DNA of 64,000 nucleotides from the NCBI GenBank assembly GCA_003260075.1, contig QLIY01000030.1, positions 62,001-126,000 of the forward strand, written 5' to 3'. The number at the start of each line of letters is the position of its first letter. Position 1 is the stretch's first letter. The DNA comes from Phallusia mammillata. Taxonomy: Eukaryota > Chordata > Ascidiacea > Phlebobranchia > Ascidiidae. Below are positions 11,452-36,100 of this stretch, piece by piece. A program made the translations under genes and the position numbers. The notes under the pieces were generated by a model. That model had not been told where the DNA came from, made no database searches, and was given only the letters and a program-made list of their open reading frames with translations.

Positions 11452-14400
11452 CTAACACCAGGGGCGCCATACATCGGAGCCAAATTCCAAACCGCCACTA
11501 GTGGCGCTTACGGGGCAGTGAGTTTGAAGAGGGCTGGACGCAGCGAGGGGAGCGCCAATCGGAAACATTTGCGGAAGTTCTTTTCTCCTTGATTCGCTTT
11601 CCGACAAGGACCCAAACCCGCTAGACGGCGTAGTGGAGCCACTCTCGCCTTTGTTGGAACCAGATCCGTCGCAATGCTGCCAATCAAAAGATTTGTTACA
11701 TTTAACACTAAAAAAATGCTGAATAATATTGAATAGGCAAATCACACTTACTTCGTTTGTGTGACGTGATAATGAGCATTGTTTCATCAGCTCCTTTTCG
11801 TTAGCAGCAAGCGCACCATCTTCGATAAACTTCAGGAAAGCGTCAAACGAATCTTTTCACAATAGTGCAAGTTAGTTATGACGTCATAGACACTGTCACA
11901 TGATCAAATTGTCCAATCAACGCAAAACTTATTTTTACCGTCGAATCCGCTGCTCTTTGGCGACGAAGAATAATAATCTGACGTCACGGGAGCCTTTCTC
12001 GGGGTTTGTGACGTCATAGTGTTGGATTTGTGTTGAGGTGTTGACGTCATATTAGGGGTGAATCCCCGGTTGTAACCGGTGCTTTGGTTTAATTGATCTG
12101 GAGATTGAAACAAATGATAAAATGTTAATTTGCGCCAAGACAATAGGACAAACAGTGCCTGGACCATTTTTTCAAAAATACCACCGAACACGTAAAGAAA
12201 CGAATACATGTTTTCGTATTTTAAACCTCTTCTTCAGCTTGTGCTCAATAGATTAAGCAATTCCTGTACGTTCACTGACACCTTCCCAAACTTCTAATTA
12301 AAGCATTGTGAAGTTTAAAACAAACTTCACAGCACGAAGCTTTGAAGTATGTTTTTAACCACATTGCCATCACATAGAATCACTTAAGTATGTCAACCAG
12401 GTAGCAGGAGATATATATTCACAGCTGGATTCGAACCAACAACCTCTTGAACTTGTTTTAAAACGTAACGTACCTTTCTTGATAGACTTGCTCTGTTTGG
12501 TTCCTTCCTTCTCCATTTGACGTAGAAAGGAGTTGTACATCACCAAAGCGTTCGGTTGCGATTTCAACGATTCTTGAATGAAAAACAACAATCGGTTTAG
12601 CGCGGTGTAGCAAAATCTTAAAATATTCAATTTGTGTTTTGGCTTTTTACTAACTATGTTAGTGGTATTTAGGTGTTTGACGTGTGCATCTAAAAAATAC
12701 AGGATTGTTTGCATCACTTGGATCGCTTGGTGCATTACTATCATCACTTTGTGCACCCTTATCGTTTGGTGCACCTTTTTACCATTTGGTGCACCTTTAT
12801 ATAGCTAGGTAAAGGTGCACCAAGCGATCCTGTATTTTTTAGATGGACCATGTGTTTCACTGCCCAGGTGACAACAGCAATTTGACAAACAAACAGCGAT
12901 TTACCTCGTCGTTTCAATTCGAACTGCTCATCTGTTTTCGTGTTGCTGATCACGTGACCTTTATAGGGAGAAGTTTTCCTCCTGCTCTTGCGGAGGAGTG
13001 GGCGGCTCTTCCTCCTGACAGCTAAAAGGAAGAAAAAAAATTACTTAAAACGTCAGTGGCAGACATTTCTTTTCCAGCTTTTTTCATAAATATGAGTCTT
13101 CGGTAGAAAATAAATGACCATTAAAATATTTTCTGTACATAAACCAAAGGTTCTAAGCCATTTTTTATAATGTTAATCCTAGGAACAGAACATAGATCGG
13201 GTAATATTATTTTTCTATTGTTGTTCTTACAGATCAGGAAATATGAAGGAATGATTTACTGTGGCAGAGCTAAGGAATGATTTAGTGATATTCTATGGTC
13301 ATGCTTTTCATCACTATATTGCATAGCTCGCTTACGCTTCACACTCTCAGTAGATGGAAACTGAAAGTTGGTGCTGCCATAAGGTGGCGTAGACACGGGC
13401 ACTGATGACGTCAGAACTCCGAAACACATGTTTTCCTTTGTGCAACAATTGCTTGGAAGAACTGAAGAGAAAAAGAAAATTGCCGTTGTAAAAACACAAC
13501 TTTTGTAAATGAACGCACATAGCAATAATTTTCAAACAAATTACAACACGGCTAACAAGAGGACAAGCAAAGAGCAATTCGTTCTTTATTTATGTAATGT
13601 GTATTTGTTATTCACAATATCATACTTTATGCAATTGTTAAAGAAAAGGTGGCACAGCAAGGACTTTAGAAATAAATGGTGCGTTCATTCAAGAGATTGC
13701 AAGTATTTTAATGAGCATTATTTGACATGAACAAAAACAAACAGCTCCATTAACAGCTTGGAAACCCAAGTTGTTTTAGCAAATATTATGACCCTCGAAC
13801 TAATCTAATGCTTTAAAGTCCACTATAACAATCAGTACAAACATGAGAAAACAAGATCGTCTCACCTTCTTGCCGGGTTCGGTTGATTGGCGCAAATGAA
13901 AGACCTTTTCGGTTGGAACTAAAACAAAATCGTGAAATTTGGGTGTGAAATAAACTACAAACTATCTATTTCCTTGACATGAAGTGTGCATTAATATGAA
14001 AAACATGTTCTACCTGCAGGTTGATGGTCCACCTATAAACCGTTAGCCACAACTAAAAACATAGCTAACACGTCGCAAACTTTGTAAACATTTGTCAGTA
14101 CGTATAAACTTTATATTTCTAATACATTAAAAAAGTGCCTTATACCTTCAGGTACCTTACATATCCTTGCATATTCAACTAAAAATCTCTGCATTAACAT
14201 GAATACAGGTTCTGCATCTGCAGTATCTTACCTCGGCGTCATGCAATGGCTGGAGGCGGTTCGGTTCACCATAAGTTTGCCAGGTGAAGCCACAGCACAG
14301 GGAGCAGTCGAATGCGCCATAGGGGCGGTGGACGTGGCCATCTGCGTGGAAACATTGCTCGTGGTAAACAAACGTCAAATTAGACTGGCATTAATTGAAC

Positions 14401-16048
14401 GAAGCAACGTCGCCGTTTTCCTACTGATGCAGTTGCTTGGGTACGTTAAGAAAACAATATCTCAACGCGTGATGTTTATGTATTGAGTTGTAAACGATAT
14501 TTTACAATTACAAGAAGGATGACGCTTTGAACTATTCAAAATCAAATGTCATACATTTTTTACAACCGTTAAAATCCATGTAGAACAACTATGCAGAAAA
14601 CAATTCAGACATAATAGATGAAAGTTTGGCATTAGTCAATACATTTAAATGTGCTATCTTTTACCAATAGGGCAGTAGTTCCCAAACTGTTGAGCAATGA
14701 CCCAGCAGTAGGCCACGAAAACTACATATATATATATATATGATAATTTGATAAACTTAGCTGTCACAAAAGCGTCTGACCATACAATAGAAATAATTGT
14801 GAAAATTTTTCAGCATGTGTGAAGCCATAAACCATTTTTAAGTACATATTTGCGAATAAAAAAGTTTGTGAACCGCTGGCTTGCGGCATAACGTAACAGA
14901 TGATCAACGGTGCCAGACGGTAACAGTTTGATTCAATTTTCCGATCTGATAAATTTCTATTGTTTCCAATTATTCACACTGCGCCGCCATATGCTGTCAC
15001 GCTGCCACAGTCAAGTCGGGTTTGCAAACAACGGGAAATAATTTTGTTTTGCCAACAGCTACTATAGGTTTTAGAGTTCAAAAATTTACTCGTTTGAGCT
15101 AACGAAAATTATAATAAACGGGAAAACCGAAACATGGTAAAAAATCAAAACTGCATTTTTTATAATTAACTTGTTTTGGAAAAAATATTTCTGACATGAC
15201 CACGCCGAAAGTCAACTTTGGCCAAATAAAAGTTTCAAAACACTGCATTTTGATTTAGCAAAATCCTATTTTGCATTTTTTCAAGTCACTGAATTATATT
15301 CTTTTGACCTCAAAAAAACTCAACAAACTCAAGTTTTGTTTTAACACACAAACTTACCACTCTGGTTCTCTTCGGCATCGCCCTCAAGTGTTGACTTGAA
15401 GGACAGGATGCCATGCGTTTTACTGGCACGTGACCAGGTAACTTGATCATGACGTCATTCTGCTGTGGGAAAATTACAATTAAAAGTTTGTCGTTTGTTT
15501 AGTAACTTAACATAACAGGTTGGTGCGAAAAACACACGACTGAGTATTTAAACTAAATATTTTAATATGAAAGTTTGAAATGAAAAGTGAGCAATCCAGT
15601 GTCAGTGTGTATTTGGATTCTAAACTATTTGAGCCAAAAACAACGAAAAACTAATGATAAGTTTTTTTATAATGCAACACATTTTAATAATATATGCTGT
15701 GAATTTATGACTGTTAAAATTGAGACGTGCAAAAGACCCACAAAAAAGCAATCAAAGTTAAACATACGTTTGAATCCAACATTACAAAAAATTAACCGAT
15801 TTTATCTTAAAATAATCATGATAAATCATGATAATAATCATGATATTGGTATATTTGGTAATCATGATATTCAGAAAATTGTGTTTTACCACCCAGCAAA
15901 TGAAACATTAACACTACATTAGTTCACTTACCATTCTTATTTCGGACAATGGCGCCACTGGCTGCATTCTTCCTACAGCACCCATTTCACTAAATATTCT
16001 GTTCAAAGCAATATTTCTTTCCATATTTGCGGCTGTACTGACCACCAT
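11452..16048 (-). CDS. uncharacterised basic nuclear-type protein ending in WRPWC
   Basis: Ten exons: 16048-15932, 15462-15358, 14341-14232, 13918-13866, 13461-13336, 13021-12905, 12572-12474, 12097-11939, 11852-11752, 11676-11452. GT..AG ends and phases are consistent throughout, giving 403 aa. I do not recognise the family. Visible features: a basic stretch about 172-186 (VRRKSRPLLRKSRRK) that could be a nuclear localisation signal; NALVMYNSFLRQMEKEG in exon 7 and SFDAFLKFIEDGALAANEKE in exon 9, both likely helices; Ser/Thr/Pro-rich low-complexity sequence elsewhere; and a C-terminus WRPW at 399-402 followed by Cys and stop. C-terminal WRPW recruits Groucho/TLE corepressors in Hairy/E(spl) proteins, but no bHLH domain is present. 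A transcriptional cofactor role is inference. The short exons 4 and 6 are the least certain. Confidence 0.78.
12687..12844. repeat. foldback repeat with internal GGTGCACC tandem units
   Basis: The ends ATCTAAAAAATACAGGA and TCCTGTATTTTTTAGAT are inverted copies, and GGATCGCTTGGTGCA pairs with TGCACCAAGCGATCC. Between them about three or four units of roughly 19 bases end in TTTG(G/T)TGCACC. It lies in an intron of the WRPW gene, between exons at 12905 and 12572. Confidence 0.75.
14673..14878. mobile_element. degenerate hAT-like MITE
   Basis: Ends CAGTAGTTCCCAAACT and AGTTTGTGAACCGCTG are imperfect inverted repeats of the type seen in better copies elsewhere in the window. I found no matching 8-base flanking duplication, so this is a weak call. 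Confidence 0.35.
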
Positions 16049-17774
16049 TATAACTTCGTGTGTAAAGAAAATCTAGTTTCAACAAACTAAGATGCGTGCC
16101 CTGCAAATGCGTTTGAAAACTGAATTGCCTGTGAATAGAACGCGTGGGTTTTAAACTGTTTCTGCGCTGCTTGAGATTTTGCTGCCTTCAGCACAGCTTG
16201 AATGCGCGATTGTGCCTGCACTGTGACGTAACAATACAAGTATTTGGGCGGTTGGCGGCCATTATCAGCGGGTGTTTGACAGAATCAAAGATTTTAGAAG
16301 GCACCTTTTGGCCTTGTGCTGTGTTTGCAGGATTGAGCCATGCTAGAAACGGCGGTACAACCGGATATCTAAAACGACTAGTGTTAGAGACTCCTATCCG
16401 AAAAGGCGATTGCAATTTTGTAAGTTTTAAAGAGTTCTTTTTTGAATTCTGCTGAAGAAGTTGCTCATTAGTTGGCTGTTTTCAGAACTTAAAGGTTATG
16501 ATTACTGCCAATGTCGGAAATCAGAAACACACTAGTCAAGGTAACCGAGCAAACCTAGCTAAAGGGTTGTTTTCCACATCTGCAAAAAGTTCCATACATT
16601 TCTCCTGGGGTCATTTTTTTCAGTGTATGTGCCGAATAAGAATAATTATTTTAAACGATTCTGATTAGCATTTATAAACTGTGCCGCGATTTTTTTCTTA
16701 CTTTTTAGGATGCACTTTAAAATCTTGGAAAGCCTTGCTAAACTGCTTAATAATTCCTTACTTAATAATCGCTAACACGGTCACATACAATTTCACAGTA
16801 AAGATTTTATTCATAAAATAGCAAGAATACATAATATGATATCATGGGCTGAAACCTAAATCATTGAAAAATTTAGGATAAGAAAGTTGCAATTTATTGT
16901 TAATGTGTTGCGTTATTAAGACGGTTTTTAAATCGCCTTTGCGCACTCTTATACAATTCGGTTTGTAATGAATTCGTTAGTGAATTTAAACCTTTGATTT
17001 TTGATGGTTTTGTATTAAAACTCCACTACACGCGCAGTAGTTTAATCCATCAGCATGGTTGACTTCACCAAGCCGAGTTTCAAAACCTTTTTAAGCAGTT
17101 TTAATGCCAATAAATACATTCACACGAACATCTGTTAGTGTAATGTTATGAACATTGTCAACCATTTACAATCATCTGATAATGCAAGAAAATTACAAAG
17201 TTGTAGCCTATGTTTCAAAATATTTTGCATATTAATACACGTTAAAAGAAAGAAGGCACTGAAAGTGGTGGGCATGGACAACATATAGAATACAATAAAA
17301 AACTGTAGGAAACACTGGATACCATTTTAAAAGCCAATCCAAGTAAAACTAGGTTTAGCCTAACTTGCGTTATAATACCACACTTTTTAAACATTTTGAG
17401 AAAAAATCCATGAACGTCCTAATACAGTGGTTCCCGACTGGGGAGGAATTCCCAATGACGGAGGAATTTTTAAACTTAAGGGGAGGAATTTACTTTAATC
17501 TGTACATGTGGTTAATAAATAGACTGTTTAACCTCTAGTATAACCTGTGACATAGATAAAAGACCCAATTTTGAATTATCTTGTATGATTTCGCATCTAC
17601 TATGTAGCCTAGTCTATTGGGGAGGAAAGCGAATGTTTTAAAGTGATAAGTGATCAATTCGTCGATAAAGGTTGGAAACCACTGTCCTAATAGAAAGCTC
17701 AAGTGTTCAGGAAAAAAGACCGTCCCAATGGGGTAATCCCCCTACACTTATTCACAAAAAAGCCCGAATGCCTT
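16049..17774. other. intergenic, contains one MITE
   Basis: Lies upstream of the WRPW gene and downstream of the GH9 gene. A plus-strand frame at 16144-16455 (103 codons) has no recognisable motif and I do not call it. The only structured item is the MITE at 17425-17684. Confidence 0.5.
17425..17684. mobile_element. non-autonomous hAT-like element, 8-base target duplication
   Basis: Inverted ends CAGTGGTTCCCGACT and GGTTGGAAACCACTG, flanked by TCCTAATA on both sides (17417-17424 and 17685-17692). The 8-base duplication and CAGTGG ends are typical of hAT transposons. No transposase is encoded. A diverged relative with the internal phrase TCTACTATGTAG lies near 29014-29200. Confidence 0.88.
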
Positions 17775-30184
<12,410 letters not shown>

Positions 30185-32861
30185 TTCGATTGTTCTATTA
30201 GCTGCAAAACAATTCAGATCTTTCTATCGAAAAGTTTGACTTAATATAAAATCCCAGCTGTACGTTTAGGCCTAATAAAGAAACGTTTTAAAGACGAAAC
30301 TTTTAAGGCTTTTTGCGGTATAAAGTAGGGTTGCCATATGTCAGGATTTTCCCTGACATAACAGGGAATTTAGTGTTTAAATCTGCGTCAGGGAGAAACG
30401 TGAAAATGTACTTAAAAGACAGGAATTTAAGAAAAAAATATATATATATATACTATGAAATTAATGTACCAACGGAGAAAGTTACAACCGCTTCTATACC
30501 ATGAAACGTAAAGAGGTAAACTGGCGGTGCGCAGATTAACAAATGTCCATTCCGTTTTGTAGTGTGTATGCGCGCGTAACAATACCTGTTTGTTACTAGT
30601 TGTGTAACAATAAGCGTTATACATAAACAAAAATACACAAACAAAAATCCGCACTGTCTCCATTGCTAAACAATAGGCTTTATTGTATGACAACTAACAA
30701 AATTAAATTGTTCGTGCACAATTGTAATGTTTTGTCTTGTCTGTGATGTCAGATTTGGACCGTTGTTATGCGCAAATTTGCTTAACTAGCTAAAATCCTG
30801 CAATCAACTTTCGTTTTTCTAAAATACACCTTCAGGCTTACGCACCGCGAGCCCTTAAAACTAATGGCAACTCACAGTTTTTGAAAATGCCCAACAGATT
30901 ACAAGGGATAGGAACAAAACGAAATTTGAAAACCAAGATATTATATTATTCTAAACGCAATGACTCTAAACTCCAACGAAAATGAAACAGAAAATCAGGA
31001 ATTGTCTGCAATAAATAATATATTCAACAATGCCTAACCCCCTGTAGAGCTAATCTGTCATCTTTTAGCATTTTTTTTTCAAAAAAAAGTTGTTGCGTTT
31101 GAATGTTCACTAAATATAAACAAACAAACACATACTTTGCATACAACTTAACTCCGAAAAAACTTAACTCTCTAAATTCCTGTCCTAACAGATGTGCAAA
31201 CTGCCGGAAAAAGTTCATTTGCTAAATTATCATAAGTATTATACGAAGTAGCTAAGTCGTATCACAGTAAACAAGGTATTTTATTTGATGACAGTCAATT
31301 CAGTGGTCGTAATCGTCTGAAGGGTTTTGTTCAATAAAACGTGTCTGATTTGCCTCAGGCAACGAGACACCGGTTCTACAACTTTTCACTTGAAACGAAT
31401 TCGACATGTGCTGTTCGTTACAGACGTTTTGCCTGGGACGGCAAACTCAAACTCGAAAGTTTGTGGGTTCTAATCCCGCCTAAGACCTTTTGCGCGAGAA
31501 ACATGAAGGACATTGTTTTTTCAGTAGTTCTAAACCTTGCTCAAAGTCTCATTCTTGAATGAGGCATATTTTGCAGGTTAAATCACAAATGTTAAAATCA
31601 ATTTGAAACTTTAACGTTATAGGAGAAACTACTTTAGATAACAAATCTAAATGGGTTTCTAACATGTGGTATAAACCAACATACTTACTTGGGAAAGTGG
31701 AAATCACATTCGGTACAAGAGGCTCACTGGTTAAAACACTACGCAATAAATAAGCCAATCCTCGTTGATTACATTTTGAATTTGAAGGATCAATAAAATT
31801 ACTAAACAAATTAGTGCTTCGTGAAATTTAAACGAACAAATTTGCATTACGAGGTTTGTTTATATCTCTTGCCAAACTCAATGTTTTATCCCATAACGGA
31901 TGCCTATTTTTTGTCCAAATATTGGAACTGAGACCTTGCTTAAACCATAGCCTATATGTTGGAATCACAACTAAGCCATTGAGATTTTTTTGCAAAATCT
32001 AAGTTATTGTCTTATCCCAAACACGAATGTTAAGTTTTACCACTCTAACCGAATGTAATGTCAAATAATTTTGTCTTTGGCCCAGGGCATAGCACGTAAG
32101 CTTGCGGGTTTTTGCTTTTTGCAGAACAAGTCCAAGTTTCGGTTTGGTTTCGACAAACCTGTTCCTCATTTTTCAAAGTGTTAAACGACAAAAGTCTTAA
32201 AATTCAACATGTCTCTTTTCTGTGGTTGGTTTCCGGCTAACCGATACGAAGTGGTCGAATTATGATTTGTCTATTAAAAGTGTAAAAAAAAATGTTTCTT
32301 CAAACTTGGTTGAAAAAACCAAGTCCAATTTTTGAATGTCATCAGTTTCCACTTGGTTAAGGGATATAACTTATAAGTCGTTGAAAGTTAATCTACACCT
32401 GACAAATGCACTCTCGCATTGCGGCAGATTTGTATTTATGAAAACAGGAACTAAACGGCAACTGTACAAACGCCAGAATATACACAAACTCATGATCGAA
32501 GTTGGATGAATTTTGCCACAGATGACGCAACAAAATCACCGGAAATGGAACCTAGTAACTTCCGGCAGTTGTGAATAGCACATTCAGTTGGCAGTGGCTT
32601 TGTAACTTGGCAGTGTTCACGTATAGTCATATTAATGAAGTCAACAAAGATGTGAAAAGAGAATGTTATGACGCACCGATGATGTCACGCTGTTGCTATT
32701 GACAACTTCGCAACGAAGAGAGAAAAATGGTTTACTTAGCCGTAACATAGATGACGTCATCAAAAAGCATATTAAAGCGGTAGTGATGACGTCCACAAGC
32801 AAGATGACGTCACAAGGCAACGGTGTTACATGGTTATGACGTAACAGCGGTGAAGTCACGT
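30185..32861. other. intergenic between GH9 gene and MCM4
   Basis: This holds the GH9 gene upstream region and the MCM4 3' flank. A B-box-like patch (GTGGGTTCTAATCCCGCC) occurs near 31464-31481, and a TA microsatellite near 30437-30450. Several TGACGTCA motifs lie at 32750-32810. No gene was recognised. Confidence 0.5.
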
Positions 32862-33045
32862 TTAACACAGTCTTATGACGTCACCGGTTCGAACGAGAAA
32901 CTCGTCGTCTTGCAGAGAGCGAAGAGTTTCATCGAACATCGCTTGTGTGATGATTTGGTCGGTTTGACCGCGCCATCGGTCAAGCAGAGGGCGACATCTG
33001 ATGGTGGGACCAGATTTGGATCCTGCTTGAACCCCGCGGCCCCGA

Positions 33046-33106
<61 letters not shown>

Positions 33107-36100
33107 AGCTGCTTGAGGGCGCCCTTGAGCTCTTCCTGCCGTTTTCGAGCCGTTGCACTCATTCCTGGGAGAAAGGTGAAACAATGTTGTCAAATTTTGT
33201 ATTAGGAAAACCATAACTTTAAACTATTGTGTATCGAAGCAGTTTCAAAAACCGTTCATAATAATTTCACTAGGTAAACTTAACAATCGTACTCAATAAT
33301 GTTTCGAGTTTTATTCGATTAATCGTAAACATTAGGCGTTAAGTTCATGCATTCGAAACGTCCAAATTTTAAAAACTACGGGCCGAAACCGAATCCAAAT
33401 TCGGTGAAAACATTTTCCGAACTTTAACTACTTAAACCATATGTTGGTTTTGATAAAACACAAACAATGGCTTCTTACCTGTTGTCAAAATCGAAATATC
33501 AACAATTCCAGTCCTGGGGTCGGTAGCAGATTGTTTCAAAGCTTCCCGATACAACCGCAATGCCTCCCTCACGTCAGCGCGTTCGACTTTAACAGACAAT
33601 CGCGCTTTCGCGTGAGCCTCAGATAGTCGGATGAGCGATTCGAGTTGGCGAGGGTAAGCGGTCACGCCCCCTCGGTTGCCGGCCCCGCCCCCTTTTCGCA
33701 TTTCCACGTAAGCCTGAAAAAAGGATTAAACAAACAGTTTAAGAGACAGTTTTTCACGAAAAACTCAAGTTATTCTAGTTTTGTTACGTTACAAGCCAAT
33801 GACATTTCAATTAACGTTGCTCTATCCGGCTAAATCTGAATTTGGTTTAAAATATTAATGTTATGTTTTTTAGCTCTAGTTATTATTGCAAACTTGAAAG
33901 GATTGTTAAACTCTGAGAATTTATCTCTACAGACATTCTTCCCTGTCTGACAGTCTTGTTTAAACTGTTAAGTTTTTATACCAGTGGTAACATCGACACA
34001 TTTTCCTAACAACAACACTTTACAATGTTTGTGCAGAGAAGTGCATCTCATTCATATAAATGCATGGGGAAATCCCGTAGTTTTACAGAAGCAAGCTTAC
34101 AACACCAGCTTAACCGAACCTGAACTAACTCTTGCCCGGCGTCTTCGGTCAACCTCGGTTTAATCACAGCCCTCGCATAAGCAAGATAATCCTTAAGCAA
34201 TTCGGAATCCAACACATCCATCTCTGCCTCCTCACGTGATCTGTGGTACAGCGACACCAAGTGGTTTGCGAGTCGGCGGTCGTAAGCTTCGTCCTGTTGA
34301 TAAAATGGATTTGTGTGTATGTGTATTTTACAGGGTTTTGTAACTCAACTATAACGTTACATTCATGTACTGAATACTTCATAGTACGCCAGGCCTGTTA
34401 AAGGCGTTGTACCAAATCAGCCGGTCACCAAGCATTCCAATATGGCAAGGCATAGGCTACAAAAATCTACTCGGCGGTGGAACTTAAACCCACGACTGTT
34501 TGTTTTAAGGACTCGCGCTCTACCAATTGAGCTACGCAGGCTTGGTGTTAAGCCCGGAATGCTTGTGAAACCGGCTAGATTCGGTATGACGCCTTCAATG
34601 GCCTGGCGTACCATGATTTATATATGAGTGAGTCTTGATCGCTGGCCAGTATGAACGCATCAGGGCTGATCCCAGTAATATGTTTATGTTCAATCTTTGC
34701 TCTATATTTAGGCAGGTTTCCAGTAATGTATGAACGTAAAGAAATGTTGGATTTGAAAATGTTTGAACTGAATTTTGCTTTAGTGCATTCGTTTAGTCAT
34801 CTTGTACGATATATTTTTTAAATATTAGGTTTAAAACAAAAACCAATTGCTTGAGCGTGACTCTGCAATAATAATTTTTTTACCCGAATTTCATCCGCAA
34901 TTTTTTACCTGTGGATCCAACATGAGAAATATGAGATCGAATCTAGACATGAGAGTGTGGGGAAGCATTATGTTCTCCACAATCGTCTTCTTCGAGTTCC
35001 ACTGTGACTCACAAGGGTTTGCAGCAGCCAGAACAGACGTTCGCGCGTTCAACTGACAAATGATCCCAGCTTTGGCGATAGATAGAGTCTGTTGTTCCAT
35101 GACTTCATGGAGAATTGACCTGAAATGTTATCTCTGTGTAGGTTAAGGAGCTGATTACTTATTGTTAATGTAAATGTCTGGAAAAATAGGGCTACACAGA
35201 GAAGTATAACTGTGCTCTATGTCAGTGCTTTTTAACCGGTGTGCACCAAAATATGCATGGGGTGCACCAGTAAGAAAAGGTATACAAGGGTACATGACAA
35301 ACTTTTAATGAACCATTATAAATTGACTTTCAGGATATTAGAAAAAAGATGTAGGTTTCAACTGATGTATAAATGAACCTCTGTATTTTTTTTACAAATG
35401 TTGATGTCTAGCACTTTCAGTGTGATTGGCGACCTGTTAATGTACGTCGAGACCAAACAGGGTGCATGAGTTCGTCACAACAACTTTAAGGGTTCACCCA
35501 ACCAAAAAAGGTTGAAGAGCACTGCTCTATGTAATGGAGGTTTGATCAAAACCAAGCTTGATCAACAGCTTGATCAAAACAAGTGCCAGAGAGCTTGTAT
35601 ATAGTGAATACATTACGTATCAAAAGTTCCAGATGTCGCTGCTATCATCATTAGTGTAGGAATAAATGTTTTGGTTATGCTTTACTCATGCTACGAGTAT
35701 CCATAGTGCATCACACAGCAGTTACCTTGTGCTATCATTCATCTTGTCAAACTCGTCAATGCAACATACACCGTTATCAGAAAGCACCAGAGCTCCAGGT
35801 TGCATCATTAGTTGTTTTGTTTCCTGTTCCTTAGTGATGTAAGCCGTCAATCCAACTGCACTGGACCCCTAAAAAGAATGCAGTTGCGGTAGTAACATAA
35901 CAATCCAGTCTTTTGCAAGCAACAAACGAATGTTCCTGTATAAATGACAAACGGTGGTATACGCGTATTTACTAGCTTGGTTAAAGACAAGCTGCAGAGA
36001 GTGTACACTTTCGATCTATAAGGTCTCATCAGTGCTAATGTAGTCCCTTACAACACTCCATATTGTTGGGAGCAGCAAGCTAAAAAGCTTATCATGTATT

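Noticed and set aside
15587..15922. Plus-strand frame of 111 codons
   Set aside because: It overlaps an intron of the minus-strand WRPW gene, is AT-driven (Asn, Ile, Lys, His) and has repeated CATGAT sequence; no family similarity.
16144..16455. Plus-strand frame of 103 codons upstream of the WRPW gene
   Set aside because: No recognisable motif, no clear promoter or splice context, Cys- and Phe-rich composition typical of chance frames.
32862..33214. Several minus-strand frames with glycine or proline runs
   Set aside because: These are literal translations through the poly-G next to MCM4 exons 13 and 14. Only the KGALKQL frame and the separate [14 protein letters not shown] frame are real coding.
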